DNA of 9,949 nucleotides from positions 1 to 9,949 of the forward strand of contig SEBM01000109.1 in assembly GCA_004296145.1 (NCBI GenBank). Direction: 5' to 3'. The notes beneath the pieces were generated by a model. It had not been told where the DNA came from. It did no database searches and saw only the letters and a program-made list of their open reading frames with translations. This document shows positions 1 to 5,951 of the stretch, piece after piece. Made by a program: the position numbers and the translations under genes. The DNA comes from Flavobacterium sp. GTDB taxonomy: Bacteria > Bacteroidota > Bacteroidia > Flavobacteriales > Flavobacteriaceae. Within the stretch, counting starts at the first letter, position 1; each line of letters starts with the position of its first letter.

Positions 1-568
1 ATTCAGGAAATGATAATAACATTATATTTCCAAAACAGAAAAAAGCAACTCCCAATTTGTAGGTAAGGGTTCTGTCAATATTACTTTTTCCTGTTTCGTA
101 ATTTTCTAAACTAATGTAAGGTTCATACCCTATTGAGCTTAAGAGATAAACAATATCTTTAAGTGAAACAGTTTCAGAATTAAATGTGATTCTGACTCTT
201 TTTTCAGGAAAATTTACTTGTGAAATATTTATGCCTGATTGAATTTTATTCAGGTTTTCTAAAATCCAAATACAAGAGCTACAATGAATGTGCGGAATAT
301 TTAATGAAACAATTGAAGTATTTCCTTCCTGAAATTCCAGTATTTTAGAAAGTATTGTTTCATTTTCTAAGAAATCGTATTTACCGGTAATATTCTGTGG
401 CGTTGCACCCGGCGAATTTTCAAAATCATAATACGAGGTTAAATCATGGAGACTAAAAATTTCGTAAACTGTTTTACATCCGTTACAGCAAAACTTTTTT
501 TCATCAAAATTGATTTCTTCATTTTTGTCTATGGTTAGCCCACAATGAAAACAACCTTGCTCGCTCAT
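1..568 (-). CDS. ccoI: Copper-translocating P-type ATPase of the CcoI/FixI type, N-terminal part (cut by window edge)
   Basis: This is an inner-membrane ATPase expected to move copper for assembly of cbb3-type cytochrome oxidase. The ATG is at 568-566, and 189 codons stay open to the window edge, so the catalytic part (DKTG and ATP-binding domains) is not visible. Residues 6-9 are CFHC and 26-31 are FCCNGC, the cysteine-rich metal-binding domain that precedes the HMA domain in this subgroup. An HMA domain follows, with IHCSSC and the metal pair C96/C99, ending in IGYEPY near residue 150. Residues 170-189 (YKLGVAFFCFGNIMLLSFPE) begin the first membrane helix and resemble the LGVAGF..MQ.M stretch of CcoI proteins. 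The gene is divergent from an FNR-like regulator, the usual neighbourhood of cbb3 genes. It could be another copper ATPase, but the double-cysteine N-terminus and context favour CcoI. Confidence 0.88.
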   Translation of the reverse strand, partial: MSEQGCFHCGLTIDKNEEINFDEKKFCCNGCKTVYEIFSLHDLTSYYDFENSPGATPQNITGKYDFLENETILSKILEFQEGNTSIVSLNIPHIHCSSCIWILENLNKIQSGINISQVNFPEKRVRITFNSETVSLKDIVYLLSSIGYEPYISLENYETGKSNIDRTLTYKLGVAFFCFGNIMLLSFPE

Positions 569-590
569 AATTTGTTTTTTTTAACTTATG

Positions 591-598
591 CAAAGTTT
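591..598 (-). promoter_or_regulatory. Candidate -7 element for ccoI
   Basis: On the minus strand this reads AAACTTTG, seven of eight matches to the Bacteroidota element TAnnTTTG. One base further upstream the strand reads TAAACTTTG, with the TA one base too far out. It lies 22 bases before the ccoI ATG. Its value comes mainly from its distance to the FNR-type box upstream, which fits an activator-dependent promoter. No -33 TTG is evident. Confidence 0.4.
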
Positions 599-620
599 AT
601 AAATTGAAAAAGACATGAAA

Positions 621-636
621 TATGATATTTATCATA
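621..636. promoter_or_regulatory. FNR-type operator (perfect dyad) between ccoI and the regulator gene
   Basis: The sequence TATGATATTTATCATA has 7-bp arms (TATGATA/TATCATA) around a 2-bp centre. It contains TGAT-N4-ATCA, the spacing of the FNR consensus TTGAT-N4-ATCAA, with A in place of the outermost T. Its centre (628.5) is about 30 bases upstream of the candidate ccoI -7 element, placing it near -42 from the predicted ccoI start. That is the class II activator position known for FNR/CRP proteins. Relative to the regulator's own promoter it is more than 100 bases upstream, so activation of ccoI is the simplest reading. Confidence 0.7.
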
Positions 637-747
637 CTCTGTTAAATTATAATTTTAAGTTTATTAAAATATTAAAGGAAAATACTACCTCTATTTTTTT
701 TATTGCATTTTTCTATACTTATTACGCTTTAGATTGCGAATAATGGT

Positions 748-755
748 TAATTTTG
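748..755 (+). promoter_or_regulatory. -7 promoter element of the FNR-like regulator gene
   Basis: TAATTTTG matches TAnnTTTG exactly and ends 18 bases before the ATG at 774. I see no TTG at the usual -33 distance. The TTG at 753-755, which would extend the reading frame by seven codons, lies inside this element and so upstream of the predicted transcript start. This settles the start at 774. Confidence 0.65.
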
Positions 756-773
756 CATCAAATCCTTTTTGCT

Positions 774-1454
774 ATGAATAAATGTGACCAATGTATCGTA
801 AGACAGCTTAGCTCTTTAAAAGCTTTGAATAAAGAAGAGGTTATTAAACTGGCGAATAGCAAAACAACTTACACTATAAAAAAAGGTGAAGCTATTTTTG
901 AGGAAGGCGAAGTGACAAACGGTGTTTTTTGTGTAAAAGATGGCGTTGGAAAACTATCTAAATTAAGTGCTAACGGAAAAGATCAGATTGTAAAGTTAGT
1001 AAAATCAGGTGAACTTTTGGGGCAGCGCTCTATGATCAGTAACGAACCCGCCAATTTATCTGCAAAGGCAGTCGCCGACATGGAAGTTTGTTTTATTCCA
1101 AAATCTGAAATTATAAACTTTTTTAATACCAATAATCAGTTTTCAATGACGATGATGCAAACTATCTGTGAGGATTTGAAAGAATCTGAAAACGATAAAA
1201 TTGCACTGGCGCAAAAAACGGTTAAACAAAGACTTGCCGAAACTTTATTGTATTTGCACACTACTTTTGGTGCCAATACTAATAATGAATTAAACGTTCA
1301 GCTTACGCGTGAGGAATTGGCCGGAATGATTGGTACCGCAACGGAAAGCTGTATTCGATTATTATCCGATTTTAATAAACTGGAATTAATAGAACTGGTT
1401 GGTAAAAAAATTGTGATTAAAAATATAAAAGCCTTAAAAAAACTGGCTGAATAA
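774..1454 (+). CDS. FNR/CRP-family transcriptional regulator, probable oxygen/redox control of cbb3 genes
   Basis: A 226-residue DNA-binding regulator. Residues about 24-115 form the cyclic-nucleotide-binding-type beta barrel (KKGEAIFEEGE near 36-46, GELLGQRSMIS near 79-89). A dimerisation helix follows at about 120-155, then a winged helix-turn-helix at about 178-216 (LTREELAGMIGTATESCIRLL). In the recognition helix E191 and R195 align with FNR E209 and R213, which read the TGA core; the FNR Ser212 position is Ile194. N-terminal C4xxC7 and C106 (in MEVCFIP) align with E. coli FNR C20, C23 and C122, but the fourth ligand, C29, is Ser13 here. An iron-sulphur cluster is therefore possible but not assured. 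The start is the ATG at 774, because an upstream TTG at 753 lies in the promoter. The gene diverges from ccoI across an FNR-type box. It may instead sense another signal. Confidence 0.88.
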   Translation: MNKCDQCIVRQLSSLKALNKEEVIKLANSKTTYTIKKGEAIFEEGEVTNGVFCVKDGVGKLSKLSANGKDQIVKLVKSGELLGQRSMISNEPANLSAKAVADMEVCFIPKSEIINFFNTNNQFSMTMMQTICEDLKESENDKIALAQKTVKQRLAETLLYLHTTFGANTNNELNVQLTREELAGMIGTATESCIRLLSDFNKLELIELVGKKIVIKNIKALKKLAE

Positions 1455-1455
1455 A

Positions 1456-2226
1456 TTATAGTTTTTTAGCTTCATTCCAGAACACATCCATTTCTGCCAA
1501 AGTCATATCCATTAAAGGTTTACCGAGTTCTCCGGCTTTTGCTTCTAAATACTGAAAACGTTTAATAAATTTTTTATTGGTTCTTTCCAGAGCATCTTCG
1601 GGGTTAACATTCAAAAAACGGGCGTAATTAATCATCGAAAATAAAACATCTCCAAATTCGGCTTCTATTTTATCCTGATCACCAGCTTTAACTTCTTCCT
1701 GAAGTTCTTCAAGTTCTTCCTGAACTTTATCCCACACCTGATGTGGTTCTTCCCAGTCAAAACCAACACCTTTTACTTTATCCTGAATTCTGCTTGCTTT
1801 AACCAAAGCCGGTAAACTTCTCGGAACTCCTTCTAAGACAGATTTTTTACCTTCTTTAAGCTTTAGTTTTTCCCAATTTTGTTTTACTTCTTCTTCATCT
1901 TTTACGACAGTATCACTATAAATGTGTGGATGACGGTGAATGAGCTTTTCGCAAATTTCATTACACACATCAGCAATGTCAAAATCATTGGTTTCACTAC
2001 CAATTTTGGCATAAAAAACGATGTGTAACAGCAAATCGCCTAATTCTTTTTTGACTTCATTAAGATCATTATCCAAAATAGCATCTCCTAATTCATAGGT
2101 TTCTTCAATTGTAAGATGTCTTAAGGTTTGCAATGTTTGCTTTTTATCCCACGGACACTGCTCACGCAGCTCATCCATGATGATTAATAATCTTTCAAAA
2201 GCCTTAAGTTGAAGTTCTTTGCTCAT
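1456..2226 (-). CDS. mazG: Nucleoside triphosphate pyrophosphohydrolase MazG
   Basis: A cytosolic, Mg-dependent enzyme that hydrolyses NTPs and dNTPs to monophosphates plus pyrophosphate, cleaning nucleotide pools; in E. coli it also affects (p)ppGpp. The 256 residues are close to the usual full-length two-domain size. Both all-alpha domains keep the EExxE...ExxD metal motif: E41, E42, E45, E61, D64 in the first and E170, E171, E174, E190, D193 in the second. CPWDKKQT (24-31), LIHRHPHIY (95-103) and GVGFDW (153-158) are typical MazG stretches. The gene lies downstream of a strong minus-strand terminator, so it probably has its own promoter; TACTTTTA (2270-2263, minus strand) is one base short of TAnnTTTG. 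The 3' end meets the FNR-like gene tail to tail, one base apart, leaving no room for a terminator between them. Confidence 0.95.
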   Translation of the reverse strand: MSKELQLKAFERLLIIMDELREQCPWDKKQTLQTLRHLTIEETYELGDAILDNDLNEVKKELGDLLLHIVFYAKIGSETNDFDIADVCNEICEKLIHRHPHIYSDTVVKDEEEVKQNWEKLKLKEGKKSVLEGVPRSLPALVKASRIQDKVKGVGFDWEEPHQVWDKVQEELEELQEEVKAGDQDKIEAEFGDVLFSMINYARFLNVNPEDALERTNKKFIKRFQYLEAKAGELGKPLMDMTLAEMDVFWNEAKKL

Positions 2227-2269
2227 TTGTTAAGTATTTATTGGTTTTGTGACCGAATGGTGTAAAAGT

Positions 2270-2304
2270 AAAAAATCCTGTCAAGAAAACATCTTAACAG
2301 GATT
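2270..2304 (-). terminator. Rho-independent terminator after the DUF5606 gene
   Basis: Arms at 2292-2304 and 2274-2286 pair over 13 positions around a 5-base loop. On the minus-strand RNA the one non-Watson-Crick position is a U-G wobble, while on the plus strand it would be a C-A mismatch. A run of six T follows on the minus strand (A at 2275-2270). Direction and position, 25 bases past the DUF5606 stop codon, both say it ends the def-DUF5606 transcript before mazG. Confidence 0.88.
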
Positions 2305-2328
2305 ATTATATTTTGAATGTAAAAATTA

Positions 2329-2844
2329 CTATTCTTCTTTTTTAGCTGCCGCTTTTTTTGCCGGAGCTTTTTTCTCAGCTGGTTCTTTTTTAGCAGCAGG
2401 AGCTTTTTTTGGTTTTTCTTCAACAACTTTTTCTTCTTTAGCTTCTGCAGCAGCCGGAGCCAAATCAGTAACTAAACCTTTAGCCTGAAGTGTATTGTAC
2501 CAGTTTAATACTTTTTTAATATCAGAAGGATAAACTCTTTCTTCATCATATTCAGGTAAAACTTCTTTGAAATAAGCTGCCAAAGTTGCATTGTCTTCTT
2601 TATGAGAAATTGCCTGACCTTGCTTTTCTTTTTTGCCAATTAGTTGAAAAATTTCTGTTAATGGTTTTTCTCCGTCTTGTGTGTAAATTGAAATTTCAGA
2701 TAATAAACTCACATTACTTTTTAAACTTACAGTAATTTTTTTTCCATCTGTTAATGATTCTGCTACAAATCCTGTACGCGTCTGCACTTTCAAAGCATAT
2801 AAACCTGGTTTACCAGAAACAGCTAATATTTTTTCTAAATTCAT
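2329..2844 (-). CDS. DUF5606 family protein with Lys/Ala-rich basic tail
   Basis: A 171-residue protein recognised as the Bacteroidota family DUF5606; its function is unknown. The folded part spans about residues 1-126: a beta-rich N-terminus beginning MNLEKILAVSGKPGLYALK, a segment SLLSEISIYTQDGEKPL (47-62), then a helical part (DNATLAAYFKEVLPEYDEERVYPSDIKKVLNWYNTL, about 84-119) suggestive of a small helical domain. Residues about 129-171 are a low-complexity tail of Lys, Ala, Glu and Pro with AKKEP, EKKAPAKK and AAAKKEE, like the tails of histone H1-like bacterial proteins. There is no signal peptide or membrane segment. It lies 57 bases downstream of def with no visible terminator or -7 element between, so the two are probably co-transcribed, and it is followed by a strong terminator. 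Nucleic acid or ribosome contact through the tail is an inference only. Confidence 0.85.
   Translation of the reverse strand: MNLEKILAVSGKPGLYALKVQTRTGFVAESLTDGKKITVSLKSNVSLLSEISIYTQDGEKPLTEIFQLIGKKEKQGQAISHKEDNATLAAYFKEVLPEYDEERVYPSDIKKVLNWYNTLQAKGLVTDLAPAAAEAKEEKVVEEKPKKAPAAKKEPAEKKAPAKKAAAKKEE
2332..2460 (-). repeat. Low-complexity Lys/Ala/Pro coding repeat in the DUF5606 gene
   Basis: This stretch encodes the basic tail (residues 129-171) with loosely repeated AKK, APA and EKK units. The plus strand shows repeated GCTTTTTT-like and AGCAGCAGG-like runs. Such tracts tend to vary in length between strains. The same composition produces misleading open frames on both strands here. Confidence 0.6.
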
Positions 2845-2901
2845 GTTTATTATAATTTGTATTAAGAATTTCGTTTATTTTTTATCTTTTATCAAAAGGA
2901 A

Positions 2902-3492
2902 TTATCTCCCTTTTTTAGCAGCAAAAAATTTCATTTTATAATCCTGAAATGTTTTACCTTCTGTAATGTTTTTTAATTTTTTCTGAATTAAACGCTTTTT
3001 TAATGAAGATATTTTATCCGTAAATAAAACGCCCTCAATATGGTCATATTCATGTTGGATAACTCTTGCCATCAAACCATCAAAAACTTCTGTTTTTACA
3101 ACAAAATCTTCTTCACAGTATTCAATTGTTACAGTTGGTTTTCTGTAAACGTCTTCGCGAACATCAGGAATACTTAAACAACCTTCATTAAAACTCCACT
3201 CTTCTCCTTCTTCTTTGATGATTTTAGGATTGATGAAAGTTTTCTTAAAACCTTTCAATTTCTTTTGTTCGTCTGATGATAAATCTTCATCATCGCTAAA
3301 AGGAGTTGTGTCAATTACAAACAAACGAATTGCCATCCCTACCTGTGGTGCCGCAAGACCAACACCATAAGCGTTGTACATGGTTTCATACATGTTTGCT
3401 ATTATCTCTTTTAAGTTTGGATATTCTGGCGTAATTGCCTCTCCAACTTTTCTTAAAACCGGATCACCGTATCCTACAATTGGTAAAATCAT
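2902..3492 (-). CDS. def: Peptide deformylase
   Basis: A cytosolic metalloenzyme that removes the formyl group from the N-terminal methionine of new proteins. All three family motifs are present: GVGLAAPQ at 43-50, EGCLS at 103-107 and QHEYDH at 146-151. Metal ligands are C105, H147 and H151, and the catalytic glutamate is E148. At 196 residues it is slightly longer than E. coli Def (169). The extra length comes from an acidic insert at about 62-83 (rich in D, E and S, then KKLKGFKK) and a basic C-terminal tail ending AAKKGR. The ATG at 3492-3490 directly precedes ILPIVGYGDPVLR, the normal N-terminus. A -7 element lies about 60 bases upstream, and the DUF5606 gene follows 57 bases downstream. 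It diverges from the FUSC gene. Confidence 0.97.
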   Translation of the reverse strand: MILPIVGYGDPVLRKVGEAITPEYPNLKEIIANMYETMYNAYGVGLAAPQVGMAIRLFVIDTTPFSDDEDLSSDEQKKLKGFKKTFINPKIIKEEGEEWSFNEGCLSIPDVREDVYRKPTVTIEYCEEDFVVKTEVFDGLMARVIQHEYDHIEGVLFTDKISSLKKRLIQKKLKNITEGKTFQDYKMKFFAAKKGR

Positions 3493-3525
3493 TTGTATTT
3501 ATTTATGCATTATCTACTGAAAATC

Positions 3526-3548
3526 CTGAATTTTATATCATAATTCAG
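3526..3548 (-). other. Inverted repeat at the predicted 5' end of the def transcript
   Basis: CTGAATT (3526-3532) and AATTCAG (3542-3548) are perfect 7-bp arms with a 9-base loop. Judged from the -7 element at 3553-3560, the def transcript should begin at about 3546-3549, so the hairpin would be its first 23 bases. It could protect the 5' end of the mRNA or be an operator; the sequence does not decide. Confidence 0.45.
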
Positions 3549-3552
3549 CTGG

Positions 3553-3560
3553 CAAAAATA
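3553..3560 (-). promoter_or_regulatory. -7 promoter element of def
   Basis: On the minus strand this reads TATTTTTG, a full match to TAnnTTTG. It sits 60 bases upstream of the def ATG, giving a predicted leader of about 55 bases. No -33 TTG stands out. Confidence 0.55.
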
Positions 3561-3664
3561 GTAAAAAATAGTCAATGAATAATTCTAAACAAGATATTAT
3601 CTGTCAATTTCACAACTTAGGAAAAACTCATCTATAATTATGCCAAAATAATTAGTACAATTCT

Positions 3665-3672
3665 TAACTTTG
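3665..3672 (+). promoter_or_regulatory. -7 promoter element of the FUSC gene
   Basis: TAACTTTG matches TAnnTTTG exactly and ends 17 bases before the ATG at 3690. The predicted leader is only about 12 bases, with no Shine-Dalgarno sequence. Confidence 0.6.
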
Positions 3673-3689
3673 CTAGTAAACCTCTCTAT

Positions 3690-5912
3690 ATGTTTGATCG
3701 AATAACTAAATTTACCAATAGCACTTCTTTTCTAAATGCATCAAAAGTAACGATTGCTTCTGTTGTACCGGTTTTAATTTTGAATTTTCTTGGACATTTT
3801 GATATTGGTTTTACTATTGCATTAGGTGCTTTTTATACGTACCCGAGTGATATACCAAGCACTTTGGGACACAAAATAAAAGGACTTATTGTTGCTTCCT
3901 TTATTGTTTCGGGCGTTAATTTGTTAGTGAATCTTGCATATCCTTATCCGGTTCTGTTTTATCCGTTTTTAGGTTTTCTACTTTTTATCTGTTCGATGAT
4001 TTCTGTTTATGGTCAGCGTGCTACATTGGTTTCGTTTTCTGCTTTGTTGTCTATTTCTTTATCATTTGGCCATTTTCATGAAGGTCTGGATGCTGTAGAA
4101 TATTCTGCTTTTATTTTTATTGGAGGAATATTATATTTAATCGTTTCGCTTGTATTTCATTTTGTACAGCCTTATAAATATGTAGAATTGCAAATTGCAG
4201 ACGGTATAAAATTAACCTCAAAATATTTAAAATTAAGAGGTGACTTATGGAGTCCTGAAGCAAACCGCGAAAAAATTATTGAAAAACAGTTGGCGTTGCA
4301 GGTAGAATTAAACTTAATCAATGAGGATTTAAGAAAAGTTTTAATTGGCAATCAAAATACTTCTGCCGCAACAAGCCAGAACCGCAAAATGCTGCTTGTT
4401 TTTATTACTTTAATTGAAATACAGGAATTAGCATTATATACTTCGTTTGATCATAATAAGTTACTTGAAAAGTTTGACAAACATCCTGAAGTTTTGAGAA
4501 CCTATCAAAATGTAGCATACAAATTGGCTTCAACATTAAAAAAACTTTCTAAAAATGTAAATCATATTTCGGCTTATGTTGACAAAAATGATTTGAAGAA
4601 TGAAATCGATGCTCTTGAATTTGCCATTTTTGATTATGAAAAAGTTTTAGGAAAAGAAGAAGCTGCAGAAGGCGTTCTGATGTTGACTAATATGCTGAAA
4701 TATGCTAAAAATCAAGTTGGTAAAATAAAAATTATCCAAAGGGCTTTTTCTCTTGCCATGCAATCTTATAAACTAAAAGATAAAGACAAGGAATTGGAGA
4801 AATTCTTAACTCCGCAATATTATCCGTTGCGAACGCTGATTGAGAATATGAGTTTTTCTTCTTCTATTTTCAGACATTCACTAAGACTAACCATTACAAT
4901 TCTTATTGGTTTGGTAATTGGAGATCTTTTGCCTTTTCAAAATGGGTATTGGATTTTATTAACTATTGTAGTAATCATGCGCCCGGGCTACGGATTAACA
5001 AAAGAACGATCTTATAACAGAATGTTCGGAACGGTTTTGGGTGGTTTACTGGCTTTCGGAATCGTTTCTGTAATTCAAAATCATGTGGCATTAAGTATAT
5101 TTTCAATTATATGTATGCTGCTTGGTCTGTCTTTTACACAAATTAATTATAAAGTAAGCGCCACTTTTGTAACGATGTATGTGGTTTTTATTTACGGAAT
5201 TTTAACTCCACATGTTGTAGAAGTAATTCAGTTTAGAATATTAGATTCACTTACCGGTGCAACTTTGGCTTTTATTGCCAATCAGTTTTTATGGCCGGCC
5301 TGGGAATTCATCAATACACCAATACATATTGAAAATTCGATTCGTGCCAATAGAAATTATCTGAAAGAAATTGCAGATTATTATAATAAAAAGGGAGAAG
5401 TTCCTACCTCTTACAGATTATCCAGAAAGAATTCTTTTGTGGAAATTGGTAATTTAATGACATCATTTCAGCGTATGATGCAGGAACCAAAGTCGAAGCA
5501 AAAAACACTTCCGCTTGTCAACAAATTAGTGGTTTTAAATCATTCCCTGCTTTCTGCTTTGGCTTCGTTATCAACTTATATTCAGTCGCATCAAACAACA
5601 TCAGCCTCAGAATCATTTAATTACATTATAAAAACTATATTATTAAATTTAGATCATTCTATTTCAATTTTAAGAAATGAAACTATTCTGACCGATACTT
5701 TTTTTGACAAAGAAGATGTAACCCTGCAATTTGAAGAACTTAAAAGAGTTAATTTTACCCGTTTGGCTACAGATGACGAACTTGATAAAGAAACCCGTCA
5801 GGCAAAAATGCAGGAAGCTCAAATGGTAATTGAACAATTAATCTGGATGAGTAATATGTCTGAAAAAATATTAAAAATCACGAAAGAACTAAAAGCAACA
5901 AATCCAGATTAA
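3690..5912 (+). CDS. FUSC-family inner-membrane protein (YccS/YhfK-like)
   Basis: A 740-residue integral membrane protein with the two-block layout of the YccS/YhfK group, close to their usual length of about 700. Residues about 18-160 hold some five or six hydrophobic segments. Residues about 165-385 are hydrophilic and helical. Residues about 390-540 hold the second membrane block with the FUSC hallmark: RHSLRLTITILIG, then GYWILLTIVVIMRPGYG (about 418-434), KERSYNRMFGTVLGG and QFLWPAWEF. The rest, to residue 740, is a cytosolic helical tail. The family resembles aromatic-acid and fusaric-acid exporters (AaeB), but for YccS-like members the substrate is not established, and nothing here names one. 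There is no membrane-fusion or outer-membrane partner next to it, so it is not an obvious tripartite pump. It is transcribed alone, divergent from def and convergent with mqo. Confidence 0.88.
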   Translation: MFDRITKFTNSTSFLNASKVTIASVVPVLILNFLGHFDIGFTIALGAFYTYPSDIPSTLGHKIKGLIVASFIVSGVNLLVNLAYPYPVLFYPFLGFLLFICSMISVYGQRATLVSFSALLSISLSFGHFHEGLDAVEYSAFIFIGGILYLIVSLVFHFVQPYKYVELQIADGIKLTSKYLKLRGDLWSPEANREKIIEKQLALQVELNLINEDLRKVLIGNQNTSAATSQNRKMLLVFITLIEIQELALYTSFDHNKLLEKFDKHPEVLRTYQNVAYKLASTLKKLSKNVNHISAYVDKNDLKNEIDALEFAIFDYEKVLGKEEAAEGVLMLTNMLKYAKNQVGKIKIIQRAFSLAMQSYKLKDKDKELEKFLTPQYYPLRTLIENMSFSSSIFRHSLRLTITILIGLVIGDLLPFQNGYWILLTIVVIMRPGYGLTKERSYNRMFGTVLGGLLAFGIVSVIQNHVALSIFSIICMLLGLSFTQINYKVSATFVTMYVVFIYGILTPHVVEVIQFRILDSLTGATLAFIANQFLWPAWEFINTPIHIENSIRANRNYLKEIADYYNKKGEVPTSYRLSRKNSFVEIGNLMTSFQRMMQEPKSKQKTLPLVNKLVVLNHSLLSALASLSTYIQSHQTTSASESFNYIIKTILLNLDHSISILRNETILTDTFFDKEDVTLQFEELKRVNFTRLATDDELDKETRQAKMQEAQMVIEQLIWMSNMSEKILKITKELKATNPD

Positions 5913-5925
5913 TTCATCTGGATTT
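5900..5925. terminator. Bidirectional terminator hairpin between the FUSC gene and mqo
   Basis: AAATCCAGAT (5900-5909) and ATCTGGATTT (5916-5925) form a perfect 10-bp stem with a 6-base loop. The left arm is coding, and the FUSC stop codon TAA (5910-5912) sits in the loop. T-rich but interrupted tracts follow on both strands, so it can serve both convergent transcripts, though less strongly than a hairpin with an unbroken T run. Confidence 0.7.
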
Positions 5926-5951
5926 GTTATTTATTTTGATAAGAATTAAAT

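Noticed and set aside
753..773. TTG-initiated extension of the FNR-like regulator (MHQILFA)
   Set aside because: The TTG belongs to an exact -7 promoter element, and the CxxC N-terminus of the family begins right after the ATG at 774.
2238..2426. Open frame on the minus strand giving a Lys/Leu-rich 62-residue product
   Set aside because: It is another frame of the low-complexity tail-coding region of the DUF5606 gene and runs across the terminator; its composition simply reflects the A/T-rich repeat.
2249..2488. Plus-strand open frame giving an Ala/Phe-rich 79-residue product that could look like a membrane peptide
   Set aside because: It is the antisense of the Lys/Ala/Glu repeat in the DUF5606 gene, where AAG/GAA and GCA codons read as TTC/CTT and TGC/GCT.
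3690..5912. Reading the FUSC protein as a drug efflux pump component
   Set aside because: No membrane-fusion protein or outer-membrane channel gene adjoins it, and the two-block layout fits YccS/YhfK-like proteins whose substrate is unknown.
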